DNA of 64,000 nucleotides from Sabethes cyaneus (Eukaryota > Arthropoda > Insecta > Diptera > Culicidae), in NCBI RefSeq assembly GCF_943734655.1, contig NC_071355.1, positions 69,693,449 to 69,757,448 on the forward strand, written 5' to 3'. Positions 12,747 to 24,125 of this stretch are shown one piece after another. A program made the translations under genes and the position numbers. Numbering within the stretch: the stretch's first letter is position 1; the number at the start of each line of letters is the position of its first letter. The notes under the pieces are model-generated. The model did not search any database. It worked only from the letters and a program-made list of their open reading frames with translations, and was not told the DNA's origin.

Positions 12747-15312
12747 TTGTTGGCCTTACATCTTATGACAAGACCTGCGTAGCATAGTTCCTCCATCTAA
12801 ATCGGTCCATGGCCGCTGGTCCTAGTTTCGCGGGCACCCAGTGCTCGCCAGATCTGGCTCCTCCTGGTCTTGCCAGCTTGCTCGCTATGCCCCTCTTCGT
12901 CTTGTTCCTACCGGATTTTGTAGGGTAGTTGCCCGGCATTCTAGCAACATGTCCTTCCCAGCGTATCTGTCCAGCTTTAACCACTTTCTGAATACTGGGC
13001 TCGCCGTAGAAACGGCTCATTCTTCGCCTACATGCACCATTCTCTTGCACGCCACGAAATATGGTTCTGAACACCCGCCGTTCGAAAGCTCTGAGTGTTC
13101 GTAGGTCTTGTTCTAGCAATATCCACGTCTAGCAATAGCCCACAGGAGACAACCGGTCTAATTGGCGTTTTATACAATGAGGACTTTCTACGGGGGCTCA
13201 GGTTGTTTAACCGTAAGTGTTTGTGGAGTTTATAGTAGGCCCGACTTATAATGTTGTATAGCAGGCGGGATAGACCATCACTTTGTCGAAGTCCTCTGAC
13301 ATTCGAATAGGTTCGACAATCCACCCGAGACATCCGTCACATCACTTGATCCCATCCATCGTAGCCATGATAAGATATACTTGCTCTAGGTGCGAATGAA
13401 GCCTTTTGTTGAAGGGCAAATTATAACTAGTCCCTGCACATCCTGGTTCTAAAGCTAGATTGGTTGAAATGTAGTAAAAAGCATAGAAGGAAAAAGGGGT
13501 GAAAACACCGACACTTAAGCACGGATAATAAGTAGTTCGCACATTCGCTCACTCAATAGCGATACTGCAAAAAACGAAGTGCGGAACAACGCCTGGATAA
13601 GATCACAATAGATTCAAATGCTGGTCGTAGTGCTAATATCCATACAAAAAAAAGAACTCTCCATGAAGACGGCATTATAACTTTTCACGAATCAATTGTC
13701 TATTAGCGATAGTCGATGAAAGATGACTTGGGCAGGCACTTTGTAGGCGGTGTTTAGGATAGTAATCGCTCGGTACTTCTCAGTGTCCAGCTTATCGCCT
13801 TTCTTGTAGATAGCGCAAATAGCCCCATCTTTCCACTCCTCCGGTAGTCGATCCGTATCTCAAATTTTGACAATCAATTGATGCAAACAGCTGGCCAACT
13901 TGTTCGGGCCCATTTTTCTGCTCCAATGCCATCATTTCATGCTGCTTTGTTGTTTTCAGATGCTGGATGACTTCTTTAACTTTGTTTATCGTCGGAGGAG
14001 GCTTATCTCCATTACTTGTTGCACCAACGAGGTCACTTCCTCCGCTATCATGGTCTTCCGCTTGTATGCCATTCAAGTGTTCATCGTAGTGCTGCTTCCA
14101 CCTTTCGATCACCGCACGGTCGTCAGTCAAGATACCTCCGTCTTTATCTCTGCACATTTCGGCCCGCGGCACAAAGCCTTTGCGCGATTCGTTGAGTCTC
14201 TGATAGAACTTCCGTGAGTCGTGAAAGCACTGCTTCTCCTCCTGGTGGCGTTTCTTCGTCTAAAAGAATCGGGTTTGTTCTTTTCGCTTCTGTTTGTATC
14301 GCTCCACATTCTAACAGGTGGCTCTACGCAGCATTTATACTTACGTTGTGTTCTTCTAATCCAATATCCAATATCTGCTGGCACTCCTCGTCCAATCATT
14401 CGTTATGCCGATTTGGTGCCACGCGGCCTAAGACGTTCGCCGCTTCGCTGTTAATGGCTGTTTGACGGCATTCCAACAGTCCTCAAGAGGAGCTTCATCC
14501 AGCTAACCCTCTTCCGGCAGCGCGGCTTCGAGAGATAATTCGTAACTTTTGACAACATCCGGTTACGACAACTGTGGCGGACGCCTGTATCGTATATTGT
14601 TCACAACAGGTAGTGGTCCGAAACAAAGTTAGCGCCCGGATAAGTTTTGACGTCGATAATGTTTGGAAAGTGCCGACCATTTGTCAGAGCGTGGTCGATT
14701 TGTGATTCCGTCTGTTAGGGTCATCTCCAGGTGTACCGATGGTGGAGGTTATGCTGGAAAAAGGTTCTTGGTGGCGGCAAAGTCGAGTAATTCTTACTCT
14801 ACACAGTCGGGGATTAATCGGCCACCCTCCAATCACCCGCTTCTGCATCTCGCTCATCACTATAAAAGCTGTGCCCAGCTCATGTGGATTTTCGTAGCTC
14901 TGGTAGATGGTGTGACCCTCCCTATACGTACATACCATCGTTTCTTTCCATCATACCTTCTGCAGCGCTACAAAGTCGAACTTGCGGCTTCAAAGAGCAC
15001 ATGGGTATTTCCAAGGAAATTTAGAAACTGACAGTTCCATGTTCCTAATTTTTAATCGTTAGTTCGTTTTCGTCGCCTGGGTCTTTGCCGCTTGTTCCGA
15101 TCCGAGTTATTATTACTTACGTCGTTCGTTGCTTTGGTGTTCTGTTGGTTTAGGCTTGCAAGGCTCGTAACCAACCTTACAGTATCGCCAGAGGACCAAC
15201 GTGAACGTAGCTCGAAAGAGCCCTCCTTCCCTGTCAGCATACGACCATGGTTTCCACCCGGGGTTGGTTATCCGACCTCCACCAAGGTTGCTTGTATCCC
15301 GGTTGGTACCAC
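12747..15312 (-). pseudogene. RTE-A retrotransposon, 5'-truncated and decayed
   Basis: Minus-strand copy of the same RTE-A subfamily as the 51-54 kb element. In coding order: 5' UTR-like sequence (15312-15060) matching 53912-53660; endonuclease pieces around 14938-14684 (ELGTAFIVMSEMQKRVIGGW); the linker with CRDKDGGILTDDRAVIERWK (about 14172-14090); RT pieces to 13340; and the C-terminal MLEQDLRTLRAFERRVFRTI block to 12763. Many stops, frameshifts and deletions make it dead. Compared with the full-length copy it lacks about 110 bp at the 5' end, as expected for incomplete target-primed reverse transcription. At the 5' side it abuts a transposase fragment; no target duplication was found. Confidence 0.88.
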
Positions 15313-15600
15313 GCTGCGCAAAACTCGTGCAAAGAAGCTGTACAGAAAGTGGTTTACGAGACCGTTTTCCATTGTGATGGATGATGAAACCTACATCAAG
15401 GCCAACACCAGACAAACGTCGGGACACGAATACTATGTTGCCCGCTCTAAGATTGCAAAGATCCCGGGAGTGTACGGAAGAAGAAACTGTCGAAATTCGA
15501 TAAAAAAATCCTTGTTTGGCCAGCGATTTGCAGTTGTCGAAAATAAGCCAGCCGTTCATCACACCAGCAACCCTAAACGGACAAGGTCCAACTTTCAACT
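15313..15600 (+). pseudogene. DD37E-type transposase fragment with first catalytic Asp
   Basis: Plus strand, starting abruptly at the end of the RTE-A copy: RAKKLYRKWFTRPFSIVMDDETYIKANTRQ..HEYYVARSK, covering the linker and first catalytic Asp (MDDET) of an IS630-Tc1-mariner transposase. At about 15490 the frame shifts; the expected KK-LVW-AICSC continues in another frame. Nothing after about 15600. The long frame 15092-15775 fuses antisense RTE sequence with this fragment by chance. Confidence 0.75.
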
Positions 15601-18460
15601 AACAATTGTGTCTATTCAAGATATCAGTTCTGTTCTATCTGCCAGATGCACATTATTCATTCTGTATAGTTATATAGAATACATCATCATATTGGGGAGC
15701 AACAATAAAAGTTTTTCTAACAAAGTTTTGACACGAGTTTTGCCTAACTTAATCATACCGAAGGTTTTGTTTTGACAGTTGAATAAGGGTTGCATCTAAT
15801 TCCATAGGCCAATTATCAAAAAAGTTTCAACCGGTTTATTGGCGCAGATCAACTTTGGGGAAATTCAGAATTAAATAACAAAAATGTGTTACTGTTAAGT
15901 GTAACACTGTAAATTGCTCTATATGGGAAAATATACAATAACAAAACGTTAAGCGCTTCATTAATTTGAGATGATCAGATTAAATTTTGTCAAATATCAA
16001 CTTCAAACTGAAAAGATTGCCAACATGTGGTTTCCAACAACCTGACCGTCACTATTCAGAATACCGAATTCCGTAATTTTATTAAATTATTGGCGGTATG
16101 CAATCAATTGCAGAATTAGCTCGCCGGGAATGTGCAACACAATGCTGAGCCAGCTGCCTCGTTTCCGTCGCATTCCAAATGCGTTGCAAATTGATCTAAA
16201 CATTCTCTGGATGGCCGTCTGAAATAATCATAAAAATGCCATTCCCCATCGTCGGATTCAATTAAAAGCCAATAAAATTAAGCTCCGTAACCATCTTGTT
16301 TCGCTTGAATTTTGGGTCCGCTGGCTATGAATAGAACCGTCTGCCCGAGCCAAATCAATACCGAACGCGATGCTGCACCGCACCACCTCCTCCCACACAC
16401 ACAGACGGATAGGCTACAGGGGAGGCTCCCCAGCTGGGCTCCCTTCCTGTTGCGAGCTGCTCTAGCCACATGTAGTCCCATAATCGATTTTTCATCTGCT
16501 GGAACAACGGCGAAGGGAAAACATAAAACCGCTTTCTGTTGGGATCTGCCGACCACGGGTAGCAGCACAGAACTTATTTATGCTGAAACCGGAAGAAGCC
16601 CTCTCAGCATCCTTTCCGGTCCGCTGCCGCAATAACCCGCAATAACCCGCCATCAAAGAGGTAAAAATATGAAGCTAAAACGGCTGGTTTCACCTAGCGG
16701 TAGGATAAACCTTTCTGGGCTAAGCGGTTTTGGAAGTTCGACGTGTTTTTGGTTGACGGTACCCATTATTGTATTTTGTTATTCGAACTCAATCATAGAT
16801 AGCATTGTTCGGAAGTTTGAACAAATACAACATTTTCCGCCTGATTACAGAACCATTCCAATAATGTTTGCTGTGTAAAAGCTGGAAGCGGAGCGCCTTC
16901 GGTTAGAGGTTAAATCACAGAACCTCTATTATAGTCTACCCGTTGGTTGCTTGTAAGTCTCTTATCTAATCCCGCCGAACGTCGATACCTTCATCGCGTT
17001 CGATGCTACGAAGCTCGACTCACCCTCCATCACCCCTTTCGTGAGGAATAGCGGGAGTGGAAGGTGTGGTTGCGGGCAGGATTCATTCGGAGAGAAGATA
17101 GAAGTTCAATAACACCTCGCAACCAATCGTCCTCTTCCGTCCAATCTCGTCGTAGTTATTTCGGACGCCCGAAGGCAAAACCGGGAAGAAGTAAAAAGAA
17201 GAATTCCTTTTTCGATAAGTACCCTCCAAGCGAATGTACCAGACGGGATGCATTGTGTTCCTACAAAGGGTATTCGTTGCTTTATCTTGTGCCATCCTCC
17301 GCCTCCCCCCGGCGAAGACCATATTTGTACGAACAAATGTACTTTTAATCAACAATCTATGTGTGCATTGCGACAACCGATGCGGTGTGGCTCTCGTATG
17401 AGAACGGGTTACCAATACTTTACCGGAAAATTGAACGGGAGGAAAATTGTTGTGATGCTTGGCCGATTTTTCTCGTGTGTTGTTAAGAATCGAACTCGAT
17501 TGTTTGACTACAATGTTTATCTGGAAGTTCATTGCGTTTAGCTAGAGTTTGCGGGTTTTATCTGCTGTTTTTCACTTGGTTAGTTGGTTAATCTTGCAAA
17601 AAAAATAGATTTCAGAAATTTTCAACTTTAAATTTTGATCAATATTAATTTAGGAGAACTTACCTTTTGTGAATCAAAGCTGTGACGTTAGGAAAAACAT
17701 GCCCGCGTCAACTGACGTCTGTGTCAACGAACATCTATTGAAAGAAAGGCACAATAATTGTACGAAGAATGTTCCAAAAGCCAATTCAGGAAAAATAAGC
17801 AATCACAAGCAGTAGGTACCTACCGCCCACTCATCACTGTTTCAGTTCGAAAGAATGATTACATACAATTTCATCTCGTGGAAGGCGTTGTTGGCAGTTC
17901 TATGTTTACATATGTAGGCAAGCGAAGATCTCGCCGTAGACATCTTCGGTGTGTGCTTTGTAGTAAACGCTCAATTTAATCGCGTACACACAACATAGCA
18001 TAGCCACCCGCAACTGTTGAAACATGACGCGAGTCGCGTCTCGCTTCGAACTGCCAAGCCAGCAGCCGAGCCGGGAACCATCGCCCGTTCGGGTTTAATT
18101 CAGGCAGAGCCAGCCTATTAAATTGAGATGTTGTCATTAGACAGCCAGCACCGTGGCCCGTCTCGCATCCAAGTCACGGCCGCGCAGGGTCGCTTTTCGG
18201 GATTTTGGGCTGGCACGCAGTCAACCATCGGAGTGATTTATTATTTCGCCTGAAAATAAATGTTGCTGTGCAACAGATCATTGATTGCGAGATTATCGTT
18301 CCATGGATAAAAGGTTTTTGGTAACAAGATTTTTCGACAGTTGAAAACATTGAATTTAAACGACGCCTTCAAGTTTTTACGAGAAAAAAGTGTAATGACG
18401 TTACAAGACTTCCATAGCTTTTGAATCGAAGCTGCTTTTAGGTGTTATTTATTTGCCAAC
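15601..18460. other. Unassigned unique DNA with GC-richer islands
   Basis: No mobile-element protein recognised. 16100-16640, 16900-17540 and 17980-18250 have a more balanced composition than the AT-rich surroundings and could be conserved non-coding or exonic DNA, but frames there show no domain, and no convincing splice pair was found. Confidence 0.35.
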
Positions 18461-18608
18461 TCGGCACGAACTTTTCAAAAAGGTCAATCTGCAAAACGTA
18501 AACAAACCGAGAGACGGCTTCTTTCCCTATACTAGTCCAGCAGATAATAACATTCACTCGGTTTGTCTTCGTTTTGCAGATTGCCCTTTTTGAAAAGTTG
18601 GTGCCGAA
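18461..18608. repeat. 148-bp foldback element with arms of about 50 bp
   Basis: Left arm TCGGCACGAACTTTTCAAAA...AACAAACCGAG (18461-18511) is complementary to right arm CTCGGTTTGTC...TTTTGAAAAGTTGGTGCCGA (18557-18608), with a 45-bp spacer. Probably a small palindromic MITE. No clear target duplication. Confidence 0.85.
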
Positions 18609-18826
18609 TGGTTATCTTGTTTATCTATTTAGTATTATTTGTTTATTTTATTCAATACATTCATCTAACAGTGTCTTTATGAAGGTCATATAAACTGTTA
18701 TAAAGGATCAGTTTTTGACGATCTTTGAACAAAATTTCGAGTGCGCTCTTCAAACTCGAACAGTTCTTCAACCCGAGTGAATATCCGGATGCATACTGTC
18801 ACTGGTTCGTGGTAGCCAAACGTGGT

Positions 18827-19270
18827 TCAGAGGAATCCCGTGTTGAATAAAGCCATAGTTCGCAGAGATCGCTGCGACGCTTGAAAATTCACTTTAGAAA
18901 GTCGCTGTTCAAAATGGCCCATATTGCTTCCTTGAGGAACACAAAACTTATTTGTTAATACAGGTGAAACAGTAGACTTCAATTCAGTTAACTTCATTTG
19001 TAATATTCTATTGCGTAAAAGTAAATCGAACCAAGCCAATAGTAGCTGCGAGGCTCCCGAACGATGCAGCTTCCGTAGAAGAATGCGATGATCCGGTCAA
19101 ATGCAGCTTTTATGCCAGTGTAAACTACGTCAACTTGTTTGGTAGGCACTACTCGTGCTGTGAAGCTCATATACAGCTCTTGAGAATTTCAGTGCTAACA
19201 ATAATTTCAAAAAGCTTGGAAGCTACAGACAAGATGCTAATACCTCTGCAGTTCTTAACATTCCGACGAT
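18827..19270 (-). pseudogene. Non-LTR reverse-transcriptase fragment (Jockey/CR1-like)
   Basis: In changing minus frames: NVKNCRGISILSVASKLFE (RT block with N-RGIS-L), KAAFDR (catalytic block remnant), LLLRNRILQMKLTELKSTV and CVPQGSNMGHFE (corresponding to GVPQGSNLGPLLF). The order and spacing fit the fingers and palm of a non-LTR RT other than RTE. It is short and full of stops; clade assignment is tentative. Confidence 0.6.
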
Positions 19271-19330
19271 CGCCACTCTTAAATATGAACGGGAAACAGA
19301 ACGACTAGGTAGATAGATAGTTTTAACTAA
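19271..19330. other. Left flank of the RTE-B insertion
   Basis: Short AT-rich segment containing AGATAGATAG before the (TTAC)n tail of RTE-B. No duplicate of it is seen at the other end. Confidence 0.4.
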
Positions 19331-21840
19331 ACTTACTTACTTACTTATGTGTCCATATCCGCCAGCCCGGCAGAACAAAGGGATGAAATCAGAGATCTCC
19401 ATTGCTGACGGTTACCCGCCATGGCTTTTACCTGTCGCCAGGACAGGTTCTCGTCTACAGCCCGGATGTCGTTGGCTAAGCTCCGTCGCCATGAGCCTCT
19501 GGGTCTGTCTCTTCTACGCTGTCCTTGTGGATTCCAGTCGAGTGCTTTTCTGCAAACCTCGTTCGCTCCTTTCCTCAAGGTGTGTTCGATCCACTTCCAC
19601 CTACGTTCACGAATTTCTGTGGCTATCGGCCGTTGATGACACTGACGATGGAGTTGCTCGTTGAATATCCAATTATCAGGCCATCAGGCACGAATAATGT
19701 ATCGCAGGCACCGGTTAATGAATACCTGCAGTTTTTGCGTTGTCTCCGCTGAGACGCACCACGTTTCGCAGGCATACAGCAGTACGGATTTAACGTTTGA
19801 ATTAAAGATTCGGGTTTTCGTACGTAGAGTGATCTGGTTTGAGCGCCAAATGTTTCGCAGACCTGAAAAGGCACCCCTGGCCTTCCTGATCCGTGTGGCT
19901 ATATCAGTCTTGGACCACCATCGGGCGTTGTTTGGCTACCAAGATATTGAAAGGCGTCTACCTGCTCAACTTGTTGTCCCGCTACTGTGAAGTTGGAGGA
20001 ATTGTCAGTGTTCACTACCATAGACTTAGTTTTCGCTACATTGACTGTGAGACCTGCTGCCTGGGAGCTCTCGGAGAGGTCATCTAACTTGCTCTGCATA
20101 TCGTTTCGGCGTTGTGCGAGCAAGACAATGTCGTCGGCTAGGTCGAGGTCATTTAGCTACTCCATCGTTAGAGGATTCCAAGGCAATCCTCGATTTGGTC
20201 TACTGTCAATTGCTCCAACTAATATCTCATTCATAACGATGAGAAACAGAAGCGGTGATAAAATGCAGCCCTGTCTCACGCCAGCAGTAACCCTTAGGGG
20301 GTCGGACAAGACACCATCGTGCAAAACCTTGCACGAGAACGTCTCGTACTGAGTCCCGATGAGATGGGCTAGCTTATCTGGAACTTCTCTACGCCTAAGT
20401 GCACCCCAGATGTTTTCGTGATTGAGTCGGTCGAACGCATTTCAACGCAAGTCAACGAACACCAGCAGAAGAGAGTCCTGGAATTCGTTGATCTGCTCCA
20501 ATATAATGCGGAGCGTTGTGATATGGTCTACACATGATCGGCCAGCACGGAATCCAGCTTGCTGCCGCCGGAGAGTAGCTTCTCCTGGATCCGGTTGAGG
20601 ATTACCTTACAGAGTACTTTGAGAGTAATACAGAGCAACGTGATGTCACGCCAGTTACCGCATTCCGTTAGGTCTCCTTTCTTAGGGACTTTGACCAATA
20701 TGCCCTGCATCCAGTCCACCGGAAAAGTTGCGGTTTCCCAAATATTGCTGAAAAGCTGATGCATCATCTGGGCTGACAAAGATGGGTCAGCTTTGAGCAT
20801 TTCGGCTGAAATACGATCTATCCCTGGCGCTCTATTGGATTTCATACTCTTGATGGCTGCTACACGCGATTTATTCGACGAACTGTAGGCGTCGTACGCT
20901 GCTGGTTTTGTTGGTCTCTGACATTTGAAACTCGGAAGAGTTGTTCAAAATGTTCAGTCCATCGCTTAAGCTGTTCTGTACGGTCAGTCAATAGCTGACC
21001 AGCTCTGTCCTTTAGCGGCATCTTTGTATTCATCCTGGCACCACTAAGGCGGCGAGAAATATCGTACAACAAACGGATATCACCATTGGCGGCGGCGGTT
21101 TCTCCTTGTTCGGCTAGGGAGTTAGTCCAGGCTCTCTTGTCCCGCCTACAAGCACGTTTAACAGCCCTCTCCAGTTCGGCGTATCGTTGACGGGCAGCTG
21201 TCTTAGCCGATCTGGTCCGCGCTCGCTCAATGCCGGCTTTCGCCTCTCTCCGCTCGTCGATCTTCCTCCAAGTTTCTTCCGAAATCCACTCCCTCTGCCC
21301 ACTGCGCGCTTTGCCGAGGGTTTCATCACTGGTCGTGATGAAGGCGTTCTTGATGCCGGTCCATTGCTCTTCGACGGTTCCACCAGGTGGCAACTCCGAG
21401 GCGCGAGATTCAAGTTGTTCAACAAAGGCCCTTTTCACCTCAGGATTCTCCAATCGGCGGACGTCGTAGCGACACCCAACTTTCTCCTCCCGTCGTTGGA
21501 CACGTGCGACGCTCATGCGTATCTTAGCGATAACAAGATGATGGTCGGATGCAATCTCAGCGCTGCGTTTGTTGCGTACATCAAGAAGGCTCCTTCTCCA
21601 TTTCCTGCTGATGCAGATGTGGTCGATTTGGTTTTCTATTCGGTCGTCGCGGGAAACGCCGTGGGGGAAGAGTGACCCACCAATGACCATGTCGTTATTA
21701 CCACAGAATTCTGTAAACAGCTCCCCGTTTTCGCTCATCTCTCCTAGGCCATGGCGTCCCATGACGCGTTCAAGGTCCGTGTTGTTTGAGCCAATCTTCG
21801 CGTTGAAGTCGCCCATGTGAATTTGGATGTCCCCCTTCGT
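19331..21840 (-). pseudogene. RTE-B retrotransposon, 5'-truncated in the endonuclease domain
   Basis: Minus strand. The 3' end (19331-19347) is a (TAAG)n-type tail. The longest intact frame (21816-20860, 318 aa) begins with GDFNAKIGSNNTD and contains RIENQIDHICISRKWRRSLL and IASDHHLVIAK, the C-terminal half of an RTE endonuclease, then the charged linker. The RT follows with PGIDRISAEMLK, KVPKKGDLTECGNWRDITLL (20845-20528), then in other frames the DLADDIVLLAQ catalytic box (about 20150-20120) and the C-terminal RDRPRGSWRRSLANDIRAVD. Frameshifts and a stop near 20528 disable it. The reading frame enters at KGDIQIHMGDFNAK, so roughly the first third of the endonuclease is missing; the break is at a satellite junction. 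Confidence 0.9.
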
Positions 21841-22912
21841 GGAATAGTTGAGTCGAGCAGTTCATTCGAGCAGTCGAGTCGAGTAGTACAGTTGAGCAGT
21901 TTATTCGAGCAGTTGAGTCGAGCAGGTCAGTCGAGTAGTCCAGTCGAGCAGTTGAATCGAGCAGTTAAGTTGAGCTGTTGAATCAAACAGTTAATCGAGC
22001 AGTTGAGTGGCTAAGTCGAGCTGTTGAATCAAGCTGTCAGTTGAGTCGAGCAATCAAATCGAGTATTCTAGTCGAGCAATTGGGTTGAGTAATTGAGTCG
22101 AGCAGCCGATTCGAATAGTCCAATCGAGTAGTTGAGTCAGTTCATTCGAGCAGTCGATTCGAGCAATTGAGTCTAGTAGTCCAATCGAGCAGTGGAATAA
22201 AGCAGTTGAGTCGAGCGTGGAATCGAACAGTTGAGTCGAGCAGTCTAGTCAAGCAGATGAATAATGCTGTCCAGTCAAGCAGTCGAATCGAACAGTCCAG
22301 TCGAGCAGTTTTATCGAGCAGTTAAGTCGCATAGCCCAGTCGAACAGTTGAATCGAGTAGTATAGTCAAGCATTCGAACCGAACACTTGAGTCAAGCAGT
22401 TCTAGTCGAGCAGTTGTCGAACAGTTGAGTCGAGCAGGTCAGTCGAGTAGTCCAGTCGAGCAGTTGAATCGAGCAGTTAAGTCGAGCTGTCGAATCAAAC
22501 AGTTAATCGAGCAGTTGAGTGGCTAAGTCGAGCTGTTGAATCAAGCAGTCAGTTGAGTCGAGCAATCGAGTATTCTAGTCGAGCAATTGGGTTGAGCAAT
22601 TGAGTCGAGCAGACCATTCGAATATTCCAATCGAGTATTTGAGTCAAGCGGTTCATTCGAGCAGTCGATTCGAGCAATTGAGTCTAGTAGCCCAGTCGAG
22701 CAGTGGAATCAAGCAGTCCAGTCCAGTCGAGCAGTTCAATCGTGCAGTTAAGTCGAGCAGTCGGGTCGAGTAGTAAGTCAAGCATATGTGTCAAGCAGTC
22801 GAATCGAGTAGTCCACTCGAGCAGTTAAATCGAGCTGTTCAGTCAAGCAGTAGCGCCGAGCAGTCGAATCGAACAGTTCAGTCGAGCAGTTCTGTTAAGC
22901 AGTTTAGCAGTC
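21841..22912. repeat. Degenerate GTCGAGCAGTT satellite, copy A
   Basis: About 1.07 kb of variants of (A)GTCGAGCAGTTGA with roughly 11-12 bp period. The same array followed by the same 148-bp tail occurs at 35090-36250. Confidence 0.93.
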
Positions 22913-23060
22913 GACCAGTGAGGTGACTGAGAATACAAACCATTGCTACGAAAGCATAACGTCCTGTCAGGCACCTGTTTTTAGTTACCGATAAGCCTCT
23001 TATGACGTCCTGTCAGAGGCTTGGTTTTCGGTACAGACATAGGCCTCTTATATAAATAGA
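22913..23060 (-). mobile_element. Conserved tail of the GTCGAGCAG repeat; possible Helitron 5' end
   Basis: From GACCAGTGAGGTGACTGAG to CCTCTTATATAAATAGA. Contains two imperfect tandem blocks around GACGTCCTGTCAG and CCTCTTAT. Near-identical to 36104-36250. On the minus strand the terminus reads A|TCTATTTATATAAGAGG, like the TCTATA starts of the two clearer Helitrons. No CTRR end could be matched on the other side, so the class is unproven. Confidence 0.5.
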
Positions 23061-23475
23061 TTGGAATTGCGTACAAATAGTTTGAGAAAAAATCGGACAG
23101 TTTCAGTGGCTTTTTCAAGAAAGTTCCTTATGAATCATGGGTTTTACCTCGTATTTCGAAGAAACGACTCCAAGAAAGTCCCAGAAAGTCGATTTTTGGA
23201 TTTTTTTTTTCGAGATAACGCCGGATGTCGACGTTTCATGTATTTTTAAGTCATCTGGCATCAAAAAAATTTTTCGAAAAGGCTGATTTGACTCCTATGG
23301 TGATTTTCCAACTTGCATACAAGTCCAACTTTGACGGCCTTGCGGCAGCAGTAAACCAAGTCCGATTGAGCTAAAATTTTGTACAGGACGTTTTTTGGTG
23401 GCAAAGAATATTTTACAGAGTGCTCCGTTCGAAAATTCGAACTCGTTTCTTCAAATGTTTATACAATTCCTGGCC
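23061..23475. other. Unassigned DNA
   Basis: AT-rich, with no recognisable element. Confidence 0.4.
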
Positions 23476-24125
23476 TTCGAAGACGACCTCGACGGCATCA
23501 TTACTAGAAACCTTTGGATGGCGGAGACAATCTGTGCCAGGCTATAAACGGAGGTTAGGAGCATTGGGTTACAAATCAATGCGAAGAAAACGAAATATAT
23601 GGTAGGAACAGGCTCCAGAGAAAATGGACAGTGCCCATTGATGGCGATAAAGAGAAAGTGGTTGATGAGCTCGTATATTTAGGATCTCTGCTCACCATCA
23701 ACAAAAATACGAGTAAGGAGATTCAACGACGCTTTCAAGCGGGAAGTCGACCCTACTTTTTCTTCCGTAAGACTCTTCGTTCAAGAAGCATACGCCGTCG
23801 CACAAAGCTGACAAAACGTTAATCAGACCGGTATTGGTAGTCCTCTACAGACTTGAGTTTGAGACAGACTTTGCTGACGGACGTGCACGTATGTCCACTT
23901 ACCGTATTTAAACGGAAGGTGTTGCGGACTATTTTTGGCGGAGTACAAACGGATAGCGAAAAATGGCGTAGGAGAATGAAACACGAATTACAGGCACTAC
24001 TTGGAGAGATTTACATTGTACATCGGGCGAAAGTTGGAAGACTACGTTGAGCCGGCCACGTCGTAAGGATGCCGAATGACTAGGTAGTAAAATCTGTGTT
24101 AAGGTCGAACCAAGTTGAGTTTTAC
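23476..24125 (+). pseudogene. RTE-A-related C-terminal RT fragment
   Basis: Plus strand. Starts at a degraded catalytic box (FEDDLDGII, where FADD is expected), then INAKKTKYM in another frame, VVDELVYLGSLLTINKNTSK, KEIQRRF, RSIRRRTKLT, ERKVLRTI-type FKRKVLRTIFGGVQTDSEKW and KVGRLR, matching the end of the 60-kb RTE ORF in order. Several frameshifts and stops. Upstream RT and endonuclease are absent. Confidence 0.82.

Noticed and set aside
15092..15775. 227-aa open frame resembling a single protein
   Set aside because: Its first part is antisense to RTE-A 5' sequence and only 15313-15490 is transposase; the fusion is accidental.
19271..21860. Target-site duplication for RTE-B
   Set aside because: Flanks share only ATAGTT; the 5' end lies at a satellite junction and may have been rearranged.
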